A stretch of 64,000 nt of DNA, taken from the NCBI RefSeq assembly GCF_000715075.1, contig NC_134101.1:133190237-133254236 (forward strand), written 5' to 3'. Below the pieces are notes generated by a model. It made no database searches. It saw only the letters and a program-made list of their open reading frames with translations, and had not been told where the DNA came from. The translations under genes and the position numbers were made by a program. Below are positions 33,201 through 44,189 of the stretch, one piece after another. Origin of the DNA: Nicotiana tabacum. Taxonomy: Eukaryota > Streptophyta > Magnoliopsida > Solanales > Solanaceae. How positions within the stretch are numbered: position 1 is the first letter of the stretch; the number at the start of each line of letters is the position of its first letter.

Positions 33201-33864
33201 TTATATTCGAAAGATGCTTGTCTGAAGGAAATATATTTGAAGGATATTTATAGTTGAAAGACTTGATTAATTGATTGCACTTGTATACATTATTCATTGA
33301 GCAATATTTATGGTATTTTTTTTGTTGCCCTGCTGTTTATATCACTGGTTGATTATTGTTGTCATCATTATTATTTGCTCTCTATTACTTTTGTATGCTA
33401 TATTGCACAGGTTGTTAGACCAGTAAGTGTCTTGACTGTACCTCATCACTACTCCACCGAGGTTAGTCTTGATACTTACTGGGCACCGCTGTGGTGTGCT
33501 CATACTACACTTCTGTACATTTTTGTGTGTGAATCCAGGTATTTGATCGGTAGTAGTTGTGCGGAACGTCGCGGTGAAGATTCAAGGTAAACCTTCTGCT
33601 GCATTCGCAGGCCTCAGAGTCACCTTCTGTTGTATTTATTTTCATTTGTTCCTTTTGTTCGAAACAGTGACGTATTTATTTTTGTATAACTACTCTTAGA
33701 AAGGCTTATGATTTGTACCACCAGTTTTGGGAAGTGTAATTTGTTCAGAGTTATTTAATTTAAAATTTGAAAATATCATTGTTAACTCGGTTAATGTTAG
33801 GCTTACCTAGTTTAAAGACTAGGTGTCATCACGACTCCTTCAGAGGGATTTTTGGGTCGTGACA
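30257..33864 (+). repeat. 5' LTR of the non-coding Gypsy element
   Basis: This 3608-bp LTR starts TGTAACGACCCGACCTG and ends GGGTCGTGACA. It contains a GC-rich patch at 30925-30960 (gcgcggccgcgccgcg), the 'gcgaggtaag' block at 31551 and a 48-bp tandem array at 32150-32485. Open frames within it are array or chance products. Confidence 0.93.
32150..32485 (+). repeat. 48-bp tandem array inside LTR
   Basis: Units beginning 'ttgtctgtttatttgggact' start at 32150, 32198 and 32246, an exact period of 48 bp. The array then decays through shorter 'gggactac...ggtagatcccc' units to about 32485. Because 48 is a multiple of three, the three clean units read as a repeated 16-residue peptide, which I regard as incidental. 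Confidence 0.9.
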
Positions 33865-33867
33865 AGT

Positions 33868-33879
33868 TGGTATTAGAGC
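33868..33879 (+). other. Primer-binding site (tRNA-iMet type, one mismatch)
   Basis: TGGTATTAGAGC starts three bases after the LTR. The perfect complement of the initiator-Met tRNA end is TGGTATCAGAGC, so one C-to-T change is seen. Confidence 0.88.
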
Positions 33880-36570
33880 TCTAGGTTCATAGGTGCTACA
33901 AGTCATAAGCGAGTTTAGTAGAGTCTTCAGATCGGTACGGAGATGTCTGTGCTTATCTTCGAGAGGCTACAGAACTGCTAGGAAATGTCCACTTCTTCCA
34001 TTCTTTATCGTGCGATATTGATTCAGCTTGAAGCGTATATCTCATGTTCTTTTGCATCCACTCGTGTATGAAATTGCACACTCGTTAATAACTATGTGCC
34101 CATGGTCTCTAATACTACATAGGGGTTATAAGGAAGCCAAGGTTGCTCAATTATTGTTACCACGTGTTACCAAGATTGAAGATATAGAAGTATTGAGAGA
34201 TCATTCAGTTGTGCACATGGAGGTGCAGCAGGTTCTGATATCTGGTTGATAAGTATGATCTTAAGAAGGCTTAATTAGTTGCCTAATCATCACAATCGTG
34301 GCATGGTCACGAGGTGGATGTAGATCTGAAGATAGTTGGTGGTATTATAGACTATGTGGTTCATATGGGATTTCTATTTAACGAAGGGTACAACTAGCAA
34401 CCGAGACACTGGAGGAAGTGAGTTTAACTATCATAGGATGACAAGCGCCGAATAAATGGCTTGAGTTGTCTTATGACTAGTGTCGTACGAGCGGTGAAGG
34501 TTAGTATTGTGGATCGTCGGAAAATGTGATTTCGCACCAAGTGAGAGGAGTCCACTATGAACGATCAAATTGCGGGGTTATTGTTATATCAATTTTGGCC
34601 TGAGATGTATTTATGTGGTATTGAAAGGTTTTCCAAACTGGTATATGAGTAAGAGCTGAGATTTGAATGGGATGATGATGGGACTTGAGATATTCCCGCT
34701 TCCTTAATAATTCTACATTTCAGTATCAGCGGGGTCATGGAAATAATTTCAGTATACTCGTAGTGCTTAAGTTAATCATAACACTCTCATGGGGCAGTCA
34801 TCTTTTAATGCACCAGTAGCACGGAATTTCCTGCAATGGTTATTTAAGTTATCCGGCACAAACTCAGTATGAGTCGTCGAACTGCGGATGGACTGTTATG
34901 AATATGGTGATATTAGGAACATTATGAAAAAAAAATCCCACACTTGGGAGAAACCTATTTCATCATAATACTCAGACCATGTACTCCATTACAGTTACTA
35001 ATCTACTTACACTACCAATTAGGGGTGGAGGAAAAGCGGGTAGATGGCGCCTAAGAGGTGGAGACCCGACCCATTGATATATTTGCTATGGCATAGCTAA
35101 GGTCGCTACACCAGATGGTGTCGTTACAAGTACGATCTCGAGTTATTATAAAGTAACAATTTCATTAACTTGATTCGGTTTTGAGTATTGAGGCAAGTCC
35201 TCCTAATATGCTCCAATCATGAGTGAGCTTCATAATTCTAAACTTACTTATGTGAATACTTATGTTGGGAGATTATATGGAGATAGCTATGTCTATCATT
35301 ATGTGTTGGTCATTAAAAATGGTTGTCAGACTAAAAGTGACTTTTGTTAATCAATTTGATGAGTTTGATGTAATTTCTAAATAATTGATTTCAGTTGTAA
35401 ATTATATGCCCTACCGGTATGAGGGATCATTATATGTTGTGATTTTGTTTAACGGAAATTATTTGAAAGAAGGAAGAAAGAAAATGGAAAATTTTTAGTT
35501 GGCACAATGTGCAAAATACTTGTGATTCAGAGTTGAGGACTAGATCCTCACATTTTTATATGCTATGAATATTTAAACCAGGCTACAAGCTGCGGTGGAT
35601 GTTATATAAGGACAAGGTCCTTGTGGTGAAAAATTTATGTGTTTAAATTCTCCCTTGCGAAATTAAAAAATTTGTACTATAGTACTTATAGGGAGTCATG
35701 CCTATGAGGCTTATTTGAAAATTCTTGTATGAATATCATTATGCATAATTTGCCAAATTGTATTGTAATTATTGAGTTTTAGCCTACGAGGTGAGTGCCC
35801 AGGTGGCGTTAATTGTGAATCTTTAATTTGGGGAAGTAATTATGAGGTTTTCATACCTAGTTGTGAGTAAAGTGGAGGCTTGAAATGAGACTTTGTTAAC
35901 ATGGGGTTAATGGGCGATGTTATAATAGATTATGAACATCTATTAAGACCAGAGAAGTGGTTATAGTCATACATATGATGCATTTTATGTCGAGATATCA
36001 TTATGATAATACCGTGCTTGTAATGCAGAAATTAATGTTATTGATATATATATTTTGGTGCCTTGTTGGGTTGTGGATGTGTTGTCAGGAGTTATTTTGG
36101 TGTTACTCTGACAGGTGGATAGGCCCAATTACAGGGAAGACTCTACCAAAATTTCTGAAAAATTTGAGAGTTAGAAAAATTTGGGACGTTGAGATGTGCG
36201 AAGAAAGAGATAAGTTACGTTATGTATGTGAGGATGAATGACCCTAAGTGGGGGAGAATGTAACATTTAGGGGAAAATTTTGAAGTATTTAAGCGCTATT
36301 AAAAGTTGATGTGTGTTGACATGAGACTAATACCGTGTGTTGATGTGAAAAATTGGACCATTTTGAAAACGTTTGGAGAGTAAAAATTTGGTCTTAAAGT
36401 CACATATATGGAATATGGATAAAGGAAATAATCTCAACTGAGATGGTGTTGTCGGGCTTGTATCAAATACGGTAACGTGAGATCAACCAAAAGTATATGT
36501 GTAAAAGTAAAATCATCAATTTGGCAACCTCGGAATAATTCTTAGTACGTTCGAGGACGAACATTCGTTT
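33880..36570 (+). mobile_element. Interior of the non-coding Gypsy element
   Basis: The 2.7 kb lack any recognised retroelement protein motif. The longest open frames (below 95 codons) show no family likeness. Near 36247-36262 a purine-rich run (gtgggggagaa) followed by TGTAACATTTAGGGG imitates a second PPT/LTR start, about 325 bp before the real one. The TTCGAGGACGAA block (36550-36561) precedes the true PPT. Confidence 0.75.
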
Positions 36571-36583
36571 AAGAGGTGGAGAA
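36571..36583 (+). other. Polypurine tract of the non-coding Gypsy element
   Basis: AAGAGGTGGAGAA directly precedes the TGTAACGACTC start of the second LTR. Confidence 0.85.
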
Positions 36584-39500
36584 TGTAACGACTCAACCTG
36601 TCCTTTTAAGAATTAGCATCTCTTCAACGGCTTAAGACCTCGAGGAGCTTCGTAATACGCATTATGACCCGCATGTATGGTCAAGTTTGATTTTTCGTAA
36701 GATTCGGAGTTAAATTTAAAGAAAATCAAAATCTTATTTTTGAAGCAAATGGAAAGAGTTGACTGAAGAGTTGACTTTTGAGAAAAATATCCCAAATTAG
36801 AATTTTAATGATGTCAATAGCTTCGTATGGTGATTTCGGACTTAGACGTGTGTCTGAATTTGGATTTGGAAGTCCACAGGACAATTCGACGCATTTTGGC
36901 GAAATGAGAAAGTTGACGTGTTCTAATTATATTATTTTATATGTGGAAGAGGTCTATTACCATTATGAATACCAAATGGATATGATAGCAAGTGTACAAG
37001 GCGTACCATAAGTTATATGGGGTCTAAGGAAAGTCCTAAGTCTAAGCCAAGTTGGAAAAATTCATAATATACTAAAGTTGCAAATGAGTACGCACAAGAC
37101 CTTACTTTGGACGAGCATATCTACACGTATATAAGAATTTGTGTGATGCACAACCTATCAAATTAAAGCTCTTTGGTTCTAATTTCCAACGCATCAAACC
37201 GTTTGTAATTTGGAGGTGTATACAGAAAGTTATGACCATTTTATTGGACCTGTATCATAAGCGCGCCCAGGCGCGCGGCCGAGCCGTGACCGCGCCGATT
37301 CGAAAGTTTTCTGCCTGTGAGCGCAGCAGGAGCGCGGAAAGGCACGTAAAATCCCTATAATACCCCTGGGCAGTGTAAAAAACTGAAGGGGTCCGAAATT
37401 TCTTCCATTTTTGGTCATTCAAGCTCGGATTTGGGCAATTTCAAAGGAGTTTTTCACGATTTCGACTTGCGTAAAGGTTCTATATCCGGAAGTGATTACA
37501 TTTCATAAATCTATATCAATATTCATCATTTATTTCGGATTTGAATGAAAGAAATTGTAGTTTTTGTAAAACTTTCCAAAACTAAAAATTTAGGATTTGA
37601 AGGTCCATTTAACATCGAAATTCGATAATTTTTGTATGGTTGAACTCGTATCGGAATGGGTTGTCGGATTTTATGAGTTTCGTAGGATTCCGAGACGTGG
37701 GCCCCATGGACAATTTTGAGCTAAATTTCGGATTTTAATTCGGAAAATGTGTAAATTCATATGGAATTAGTTCCTACGATTCGTGTTGAGTATTTTGAAT
37801 TGTTTATGACTAGATTTGAGAATTTTGGGCACGAATTCGCGAGGCAAAGACTTGTTGGAATCTTGAATTGGTTGCAAATCTTATTAGTTTCGTCCCTACA
37901 TGCTTAATTGAAATTATCTATTTCACGATTACTCTTATTTCTTAATTGACTCCTATTTGACTTAACTGAAGAGTTTTGCCTCTTCTATTGTCATGTTATA
38001 TTTTCATAACTACTTGACTCGTGTTGATTTCCTTATTATTGACTTGTATATTGTGGGATCGTTGCTACATGTTAGTTTTTCCGTTGTTGAACTGTTCCCG
38101 TTATGCCAGTATTCTTTTCTGTGGTTATTCCTTTGAGCTAGTTCTACCATTTTCTCGTGATTTACAGCCCCTGAATTGATTTACTTGTCTTACCTTGTAT
38201 TATTGTCATTTGTTGTTGTTATATGTATTGCGGTGATGTTCGATCCTTCTATTATGATGTAACTATTGATTCTGTTGGTTACGTTGTCTGTTTATTTAGG
38301 ACTATGGATGTGAGATTCTGGTAGATTCCCCTTGTCTGTTTATTTGGGACTACGGATGTGAGATTCTGGTAGATCCCCCTTGTCTGTTTATTTGGGATTA
38401 CGGATGTGGGATTACGGTAGATCCCCCTGCACAGTTATATGGAACTACTGGAATGCACCCGGTAGATTCCCCCAGTACTGGGTATTTACATTTGGGACTA
38501 CAGATCGAATTTTCGGTAGATCCCCTCGCATTATGAGTTGGACTGCGGGACTGCACCCGGGAGACCCACTGGATATATATATTTGGGGACTACAGGACAG
38601 TATCCTGGGAGATCCCCGGTTGTTATCTCTGTGCTGAGTTGTACTCCTTCCGTGATTATTTTGTCTCTGTTGTAATTGTTGTTATCAATTCAAGTGTTTT
38701 AACAGTTTAGATTCCTTTACGGTTGTGATCATTTTGTGTTGGAATCCATAGTGTTTACAATATCCATAGTGTTTGCAATATCTCGCCTTATTTATATATA
38801 TATATTTCAATACTTCAATTTCAACAATTGTTACATTTTTAACTCAATTGATTTCTCAACTAAATTTTCTTTAAACCGTTTGAGGTTGTACTTTACTTAA
38901 GAAGGAATTTCTACTAAGTTAATTTATCAAATCCCTTGGTAAAAGTAATAATTCATTCGATGTTGTATTCTAATTGAAATATGGTATTTCCTTTATTCAA
39001 ATGATTTCTAAAAAAATAACTTCATTTTTCTTGATGAGTTCCAAATGGGTTTAGAAGTTGTACTCTACTTCATGTTAAGAAAATGAGACTCCGTGAACAT
39101 TCTTAATTGTATTGGGTTATGGACCCTATGAATTGAGTAACCTGAGAACGTTGTTGCACAATGTGAGACAGAAATATGTGGGTACAAGGTGCCAGGGGAA
39201 ATATTATAATTTTTATTTAATGGCATGCGAGTTGTCGTGCGGCTATGATAGAAATATGGGTACGAGATGCCGTAAAAATATGAAAGTGGGCTGAGAGCTA
39301 TATTATCTATGATTATGAAATGAGGCGTCACAAGGTGACCTTTACTCGAAAGAATTATATTCGAAAGATGCTTGCCTGAAGGAAATATATTTGAAGGATA
39401 TTTATATTTGAAGGACTTGATTAATTGATTGTACTTGTATACATTATTCGTTGAGCAATATTTATGGTGTTTTTTTTGTTGCCCTGCTGTTTATATCACT

Positions 39501-40018
39501 GGTTGATTATTGTTGCCATCATTATTATTTTCTCCCTATTATTTTTGTATGCTATATTGCACAGGTTGTTAGACCAGTGAGTGTCTTGACTGTACCTCGT
39601 CACTACTCCACCGAGGTTAGTCTTGATACTTACTGAGCACCGTTGTGGTATGCTCATCCTATACTTCTGTACATTTTTGTGTACAGATCCAGGTATTTGA
39701 TCGGTAGTAACTGTGCGGATCGTCGCGGTGAAGACTCAAGGTAAACCTTCTGCTGCATTCGCAGGCCTCGGAGTCACCTTCGATTGTATTTATTTTCATT
39801 TGTTCCTTTTGTTCGGAATAGTGACGTATTTATTTTTTATAACTACTCTTAGAAAGGCTTATGATTTGTACCACCAGTTTTGGGAAGTGTAATTTGTTCA
39901 GAGTTATTTAATTTAAAATTTGAAAATATCATTGTTAACTCGGTTAATGTTAGGCTTACCTAGTTTAAAGACTAGGTGTCATCACGACTCCTTCGGAGGG
40001 TTTTTTTGGGTCGTGTCA
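36584..40018 (+). repeat. 3' LTR of the non-coding Gypsy element
   Basis: This 3435-bp copy ends GGGTCGTGTCA. Relative to the first LTR it lacks about 193 bp at 37868 (counterpart of 31551-31743, including the 'gcgaggtaag' block). It has a roughly 20-bp tandem duplication near 38750-38790. The 48-bp array recurs at about 38288-38620. Confidence 0.92.
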
Positions 40019-40023
40019 TGCAA

Positions 40024-40166
40024 ATAGCTTCCCCACAAAATTATTTCAATTATGCACTTCTAAGTGTAATGTAAACAAGTTCAAACATAAGTAGACGTTG
40101 TCTAAAGTTCTTCATATTCAGATGTATGTATGCACATCGGTTATATCAACCAAAAAAACAGGGTAC
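40024..40166. other. Short segment of the original locus between two insertions
   Basis: This is host flank between the Gypsy TSD (40019-40023) and the Tat TSD (GGTAC, 40162-40166). It has no gene. With the insertions removed it would join 30256 on the left and the MITE at 60461 on the right. Confidence 0.75.
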
Positions 40167-40794
40167 TATATATGGTGAAATCAGGTGCCCCGACTTAGTA
40201 GGCTCGAGACGTCGCACCGAGGGCAGAAGTTCAATAAAGACCAAGCTCGAGCTCGAAGGCAAAATAAGAAGCTCGAAGACCTAAGTGTTCGAGGAACATC
40301 TAAGCCAAGTATGACCGACTCCGAGATAGTACTGTTGTGAGTTTGTTACATAATAACAAAATTCTCGCCACGTCCCCAAGATCATGGCGTAAATTTTGAA
40401 ATTGATTGTATGAATTAATACAAATTTGTACTAGGCGGATATACAGATGTCTCAATAAGATTCTTTACTGTAAATGGAAATATACCTTATTTAGGACTCC
40501 CCTCCTATATAAAAGGGACTCAATCATTTGTAAACACCATCAAATCATTGGCAAAGAATATACTACCTTACTTTTTCGTCCATTATTCATCATAATTGTT
40601 CTTTAGATTTATTGTTCTAGTCCGTCTCGAGATCACCAGGCTCGAGGTCAAGACTGCCTATCTACTAGTTTGATATCACTTATTTTCTTCATATAGACTT
40701 CATATTTCTTGATTAGTAATTGGTATTAAACTAAATTACGTATCTTTAAAACCACCATCAAATTTAATTGTTACTCGTATTTTTGAGGTAAACA
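40167..40794 (+). repeat. 5' LTR of Tat element
   Basis: This 628-bp LTR starts TATATATGGTGAAATC (the partner begins TGTATACGG, so the terminal TG has mutated) and ends 'gaggtaaaca'. A TATA box (TATATAAAA, 40506-40514) marks the probable promoter. A run of 'ctcgag'-rich sequence lies near the start. Confidence 0.92.
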
Positions 40795-40797
40795 GCT

Positions 40798-40816
40798 TGG
40801 CGCCCACCGTGGGGCT
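40798..40816 (+). other. Primer-binding site, tRNA-Lys type
   Basis: TGGCGCCCACCGTGGGGCT is the exact complement, over 19 nt, of the 3' end of plant tRNA-Lys as I remember it. It begins three bases after the LTR. Confidence 0.88.
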
Positions 40817-40909
40817 AAAGATAATAGTGATTATTTCATTACTAATTCTCATAACACACGTTATTTTTACACTTTTCTTGTCAAGAATTTTTTATTTTCA
40901 GGCTGAAAT

Positions 40910-42590
40910 ATGTCTAGCTCACAAAACACACATGTTCATAACAATGAAGGTCTTGGGTTCCACGGAGAAAATGACAACATAGTTTCTCCAAGGGTCGATG
41001 TACCACCAATAAATCCTGGGGAAGTGCCAAATGTAGAACCAGTGGATGTTAGTTCACACATAGCTTTGAATGAAGATCTAGGCGCAGACCCCGGAGCAAG
41101 TGTACGCAGGGAAGTCAGATCTGGTGGCCAGAGAACACAGGGTGTAGGAGATGGAGGAATCAACCTCCAAGTGATATCCGAGATGCTACAAGCTCAACAG
41201 ATTCTCATTGCTTAACTTCAAAGTCAGAATAAAACTCCAAGTGTAGTCGAACTAGAGAATACTCGACTTACTAAACCGGTGCCAGAAAGATCAAACGAAA
41301 ATGACTCGGGGACTGACCCCACTATTATGAGGATGATCGAGGAACTCACCAAGAGGATCAAGTTCGGGGAAAAGAAGATTGAGGATAATGACAAAAAGGT
41401 GGAGACTTATAACTCCCATGTTGATCAAATATCGGGGGCACCCCTAGTCTTGAAAGGTTTGGATGCAAAAAAGTTCATACAAAAGTCGTTCCCTCCGAGT
41501 GCGACTCTGATGCCCATCCCCAAGAAGTTCTGTATGCCTGATATACCAAAATATAACGGGACAATGGACCCTAACGAGCATATTACTTCATACACTTGTG
41601 GGATCAAAGGAAATGACTTGAATGATGACAATATCGGATCAGTATTGTTGAAGAAGATTGGGGAAACATTGTTGAAAGGAGCCATGATTTGGTATCACAA
41701 CTTGACTCCGAACTCTATCAATTCATTTGCTATATTAGCAGACGCCTTCGTTAAAACAAACGTCGAGGCCATAAAGGTGAAAACAAGGAAATCGAATGTC
41801 TTTAAGATAAAACAGAGGAACAACAAGATGTTAAGGGAGTTCACGTCCAGGTTTCAGATGGAGCGAATGGAACTACCACCGGTCTTGGATGACTGGGCAG
41901 TACAAGCTTTTATGCAGGGTTTGAATGAAAGGAGTTCGATTGTGTCTCGACAATTAAAGCAGAATCTGATCGAGTAGCCAGATGTGACATGGTCGGACGT
42001 ACATAACCATTACCAATCAAAGATTAGGGTCGAGAACGACTAGTTGGGAGCCCCCTCGGGCTCAGTTCATCCTAACATGTTGGAAGCTAAGCCCCCGAGG
42101 GATACAGACAGGGAATCAAGATCAAACAAGGAACGATATCAGCCATATATCGATAGGAGAAACAACGGTTTGGGTTGTAACGCTCCTCGGAATGATCGAA
42201 AAAACAATCGAGGTCAAAGCTCTTGGGGACTCATGAGTAAGAATGGGTTCGATAAACGTACCGACCTCGAAGAGCCACCTCGATTGTCGGAGTATAATTT
42301 CATCATAAATACATCGGGGATTGTGTCAGCTATTGGGAGAATCAAAGACACCAGGTAGCCCAAGCTTATACAAATTGATCCTTCTTAAAGGAATCCAAAC
42401 TTGATTTGTAAGTATCATAGCACACATGGTCATAGAACCGAAGACGGTAGGCAGCTAAGAGAGGAGGTAGCTCGGTTGTTAAACGAGGGTCACCTTCGAG
42501 AATTTCTCAGCGATTAAGCTAAGAACCACTTCAGGGAGAGAGATGCAAGAAAAAATAAGCAGGAAGAACCACAACATGTAATCCATATGA
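40910..42590 (+). pseudogene. Tat gag remnant
   Basis: The frame opens at 40910 (MSSSQNTHVHNNEG) with a low-complexity N-terminal part. The Retrotrans_gag domain follows ('MPDIPKYNGTMDPNEHI', 'LKGAMIWYHNLTPNSI', 'REFTSRFQMERMEL', 'VQAFMQGLNERS'). A Lys/Arg/Asn-rich nucleocapsid-like part then has 'CKYHSTHGHRTEDG' in place of a standard knuckle. Gag runs in one frame with protease and reverse transcriptase. In-frame stops at about 41213, 41975, 42041, 42356 and further on interrupt it without frame change, so the damage here is mainly point mutation. The capsid protein would otherwise have close to the usual 500-600 residues. Confidence 0.9.
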
Positions 42591-44188
42591 TCGTGGGCGA
42601 TGTTGATGTCCCACAAGGACTTGTATTCAAACACACCAAGGTGTCAATCACAAGAGAAAAACGGCCCCGGAGCTATGTGCTCGAGGACATCCTATCATTC
42701 TATGACGAGGAAGCAGAAGGCATATCTCACCCGTACAATGATGCCCTGGTAATTTCTATTCTTTTAAATAAAATCCAGGTTAAACATGTTCTAGTGGATC
42801 CAGGTAGCTCAGCAAACATAATCAGATCGAGGGTCGTGGAGCAGCTCGGCCTACAAGATCAGATTATACCTGCATCTCGGGTCCTAAATGGCTTCAACAT
42901 GGCAAGCGAAACAACAAATGGGGAGATAATCCTACCAATAAACGTAGTCGGGACCATACATGATACAAAATTCCATGTCATCTAAGGCGACATGAGGTAT
43001 AATTCACTCCTCGAGAGACTATGGATACACAACATGAGGGCAGTACCTTCAACCCTTCATCAGATGATGAAGTTCCCAACATAAGACGAGATGAAAACTA
43101 TTTACGTAGAGCAACACGCTGCAAAGGAGATGTTTGTAGTCGATAAAGTGACGCTGATACCAGAACCTTCGACCTCGGAAAAGTCGAACACTGAAGGTAA
43201 GCAAGTGGCCAAATAGCAATCACCGATCCTAGTCTCGATCGAGCCGGAAGAACAGGTAACCGAAGATGAAGAAGAGGATTTCCTTACTCCTCGAGCTTTC
43301 GTCATTCTCGAAGAGTCCGATGTAGCCAAGTCAACGGTCGAGGAACGGGAGTGGGTCATACTGATCGAATACATGCCCAAAAAAAAGGTATACCTGGGAA
43401 CGGGATTAACCCCCGAACTCAGGAGAAAACTCATTCAATTTCTTATTGATAATATGGATTGCTTTTCTTGGTCCCATTTAGATATGACAGGGATTCCACC
43501 AGAAATAACAACACATCGGCTAAGCCTCGACCCCAGGTTCAAACTGGTCAAACAAAAAAGGAGGCCCCAGTCCGAGGTGAAGCATACATTCATAAAGGAT
43601 AAGGTAACCAAACTCCTTAAAATAGGATCTATTCGGGAAGTAAAATATCCCGAATGGTTAGCCAACGTAGTTGTAGTTTCTAAAAAAGGAAACAAACTTA
43701 GAATGTGCGTAGATTATAAAGATTTAAACAAAGCATGCCCTAAGGATTCTTTTCCATTGCCTAACATCGATCGCATGATCAATTCCACGGCCGGCCATGA
43801 GAACCTAACCTTTCTCGATGCATACTCCAGGTATAATCAAATTCAGATGATCCCGGAGGACCAGGAGAAAACCTTGTTTATAACTAAGTCTGGAACATAT
43901 TGTTATGATGTAATGCCCTTCAGGCTAAAAAATGTTGGAGCCACATATCAACGCCTAGTTAACAGGATGTTCGAGGAACATATAGGTAAAACAATGGAAG
44001 TTTACATTGACGATATGTTAGTTAAGTCCCTATGCACAGATGTTTATTTAACTCGTTTGCAGGAAACGTTCAAAATCTTGAGGAAGTATAACATGAAGCT
44101 TACCCAAAAAAATGTGCCTTCGGAGTTGGCTCGGGCAAGTTACTCGGCTTTATGGTATCTAATCGAGGAATCGAGATTAACCCAATAA
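42591..44188 (+). pseudogene. Tat protease and reverse transcriptase remnant
   Basis: Same frame as gag. The aspartic protease segment reads 'VKHVLVDPGSSANIIR', where the family has D(T/S/P)GS, so the catalytic Asp is present. It ends at a stop (42983) just after 'TIHDTKFHVI'. Reverse transcriptase (43373-44188) has 'FKLVKQKRRPQSEVKHTF', 'RMCVDYKDLNKACPKDSFPL', 'FLDAYSRYNQIQM', 'YCYDVMPFRLKNVGATYQR' and the active box YIDDMLV. It stops at 44186, where the frame is lost before the connection to RNase H. Two further stops lie between protease and reverse transcriptase (about 43082 and 43215). Confidence 0.93.
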
Positions 44189-44189
44189 T

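Larger units (their letters stand above)
30257..40018 (+). mobile_element. Non-coding Gypsy-type LTR retrotransposon with very long LTRs
   Basis: Two LTRs (30257-33864 and 36584-40018) of about 3.5 kb flank only 2.7 kb of interior. Target-site duplications TGCAA at 30252-30256 and 40019-40023 are exact, so the element is a complete 9762-bp insertion. A primer-binding site follows the first LTR and a polypurine tract precedes the second. No gag or pol motif is recognised in the interior in any frame. It would depend on proteins of another Gypsy element (non-autonomous, LARD-like), or it is coding sequence decayed beyond recognition. LTR differences are mostly small, apart from a 193-bp deletion in the second. 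Confidence 0.92.
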
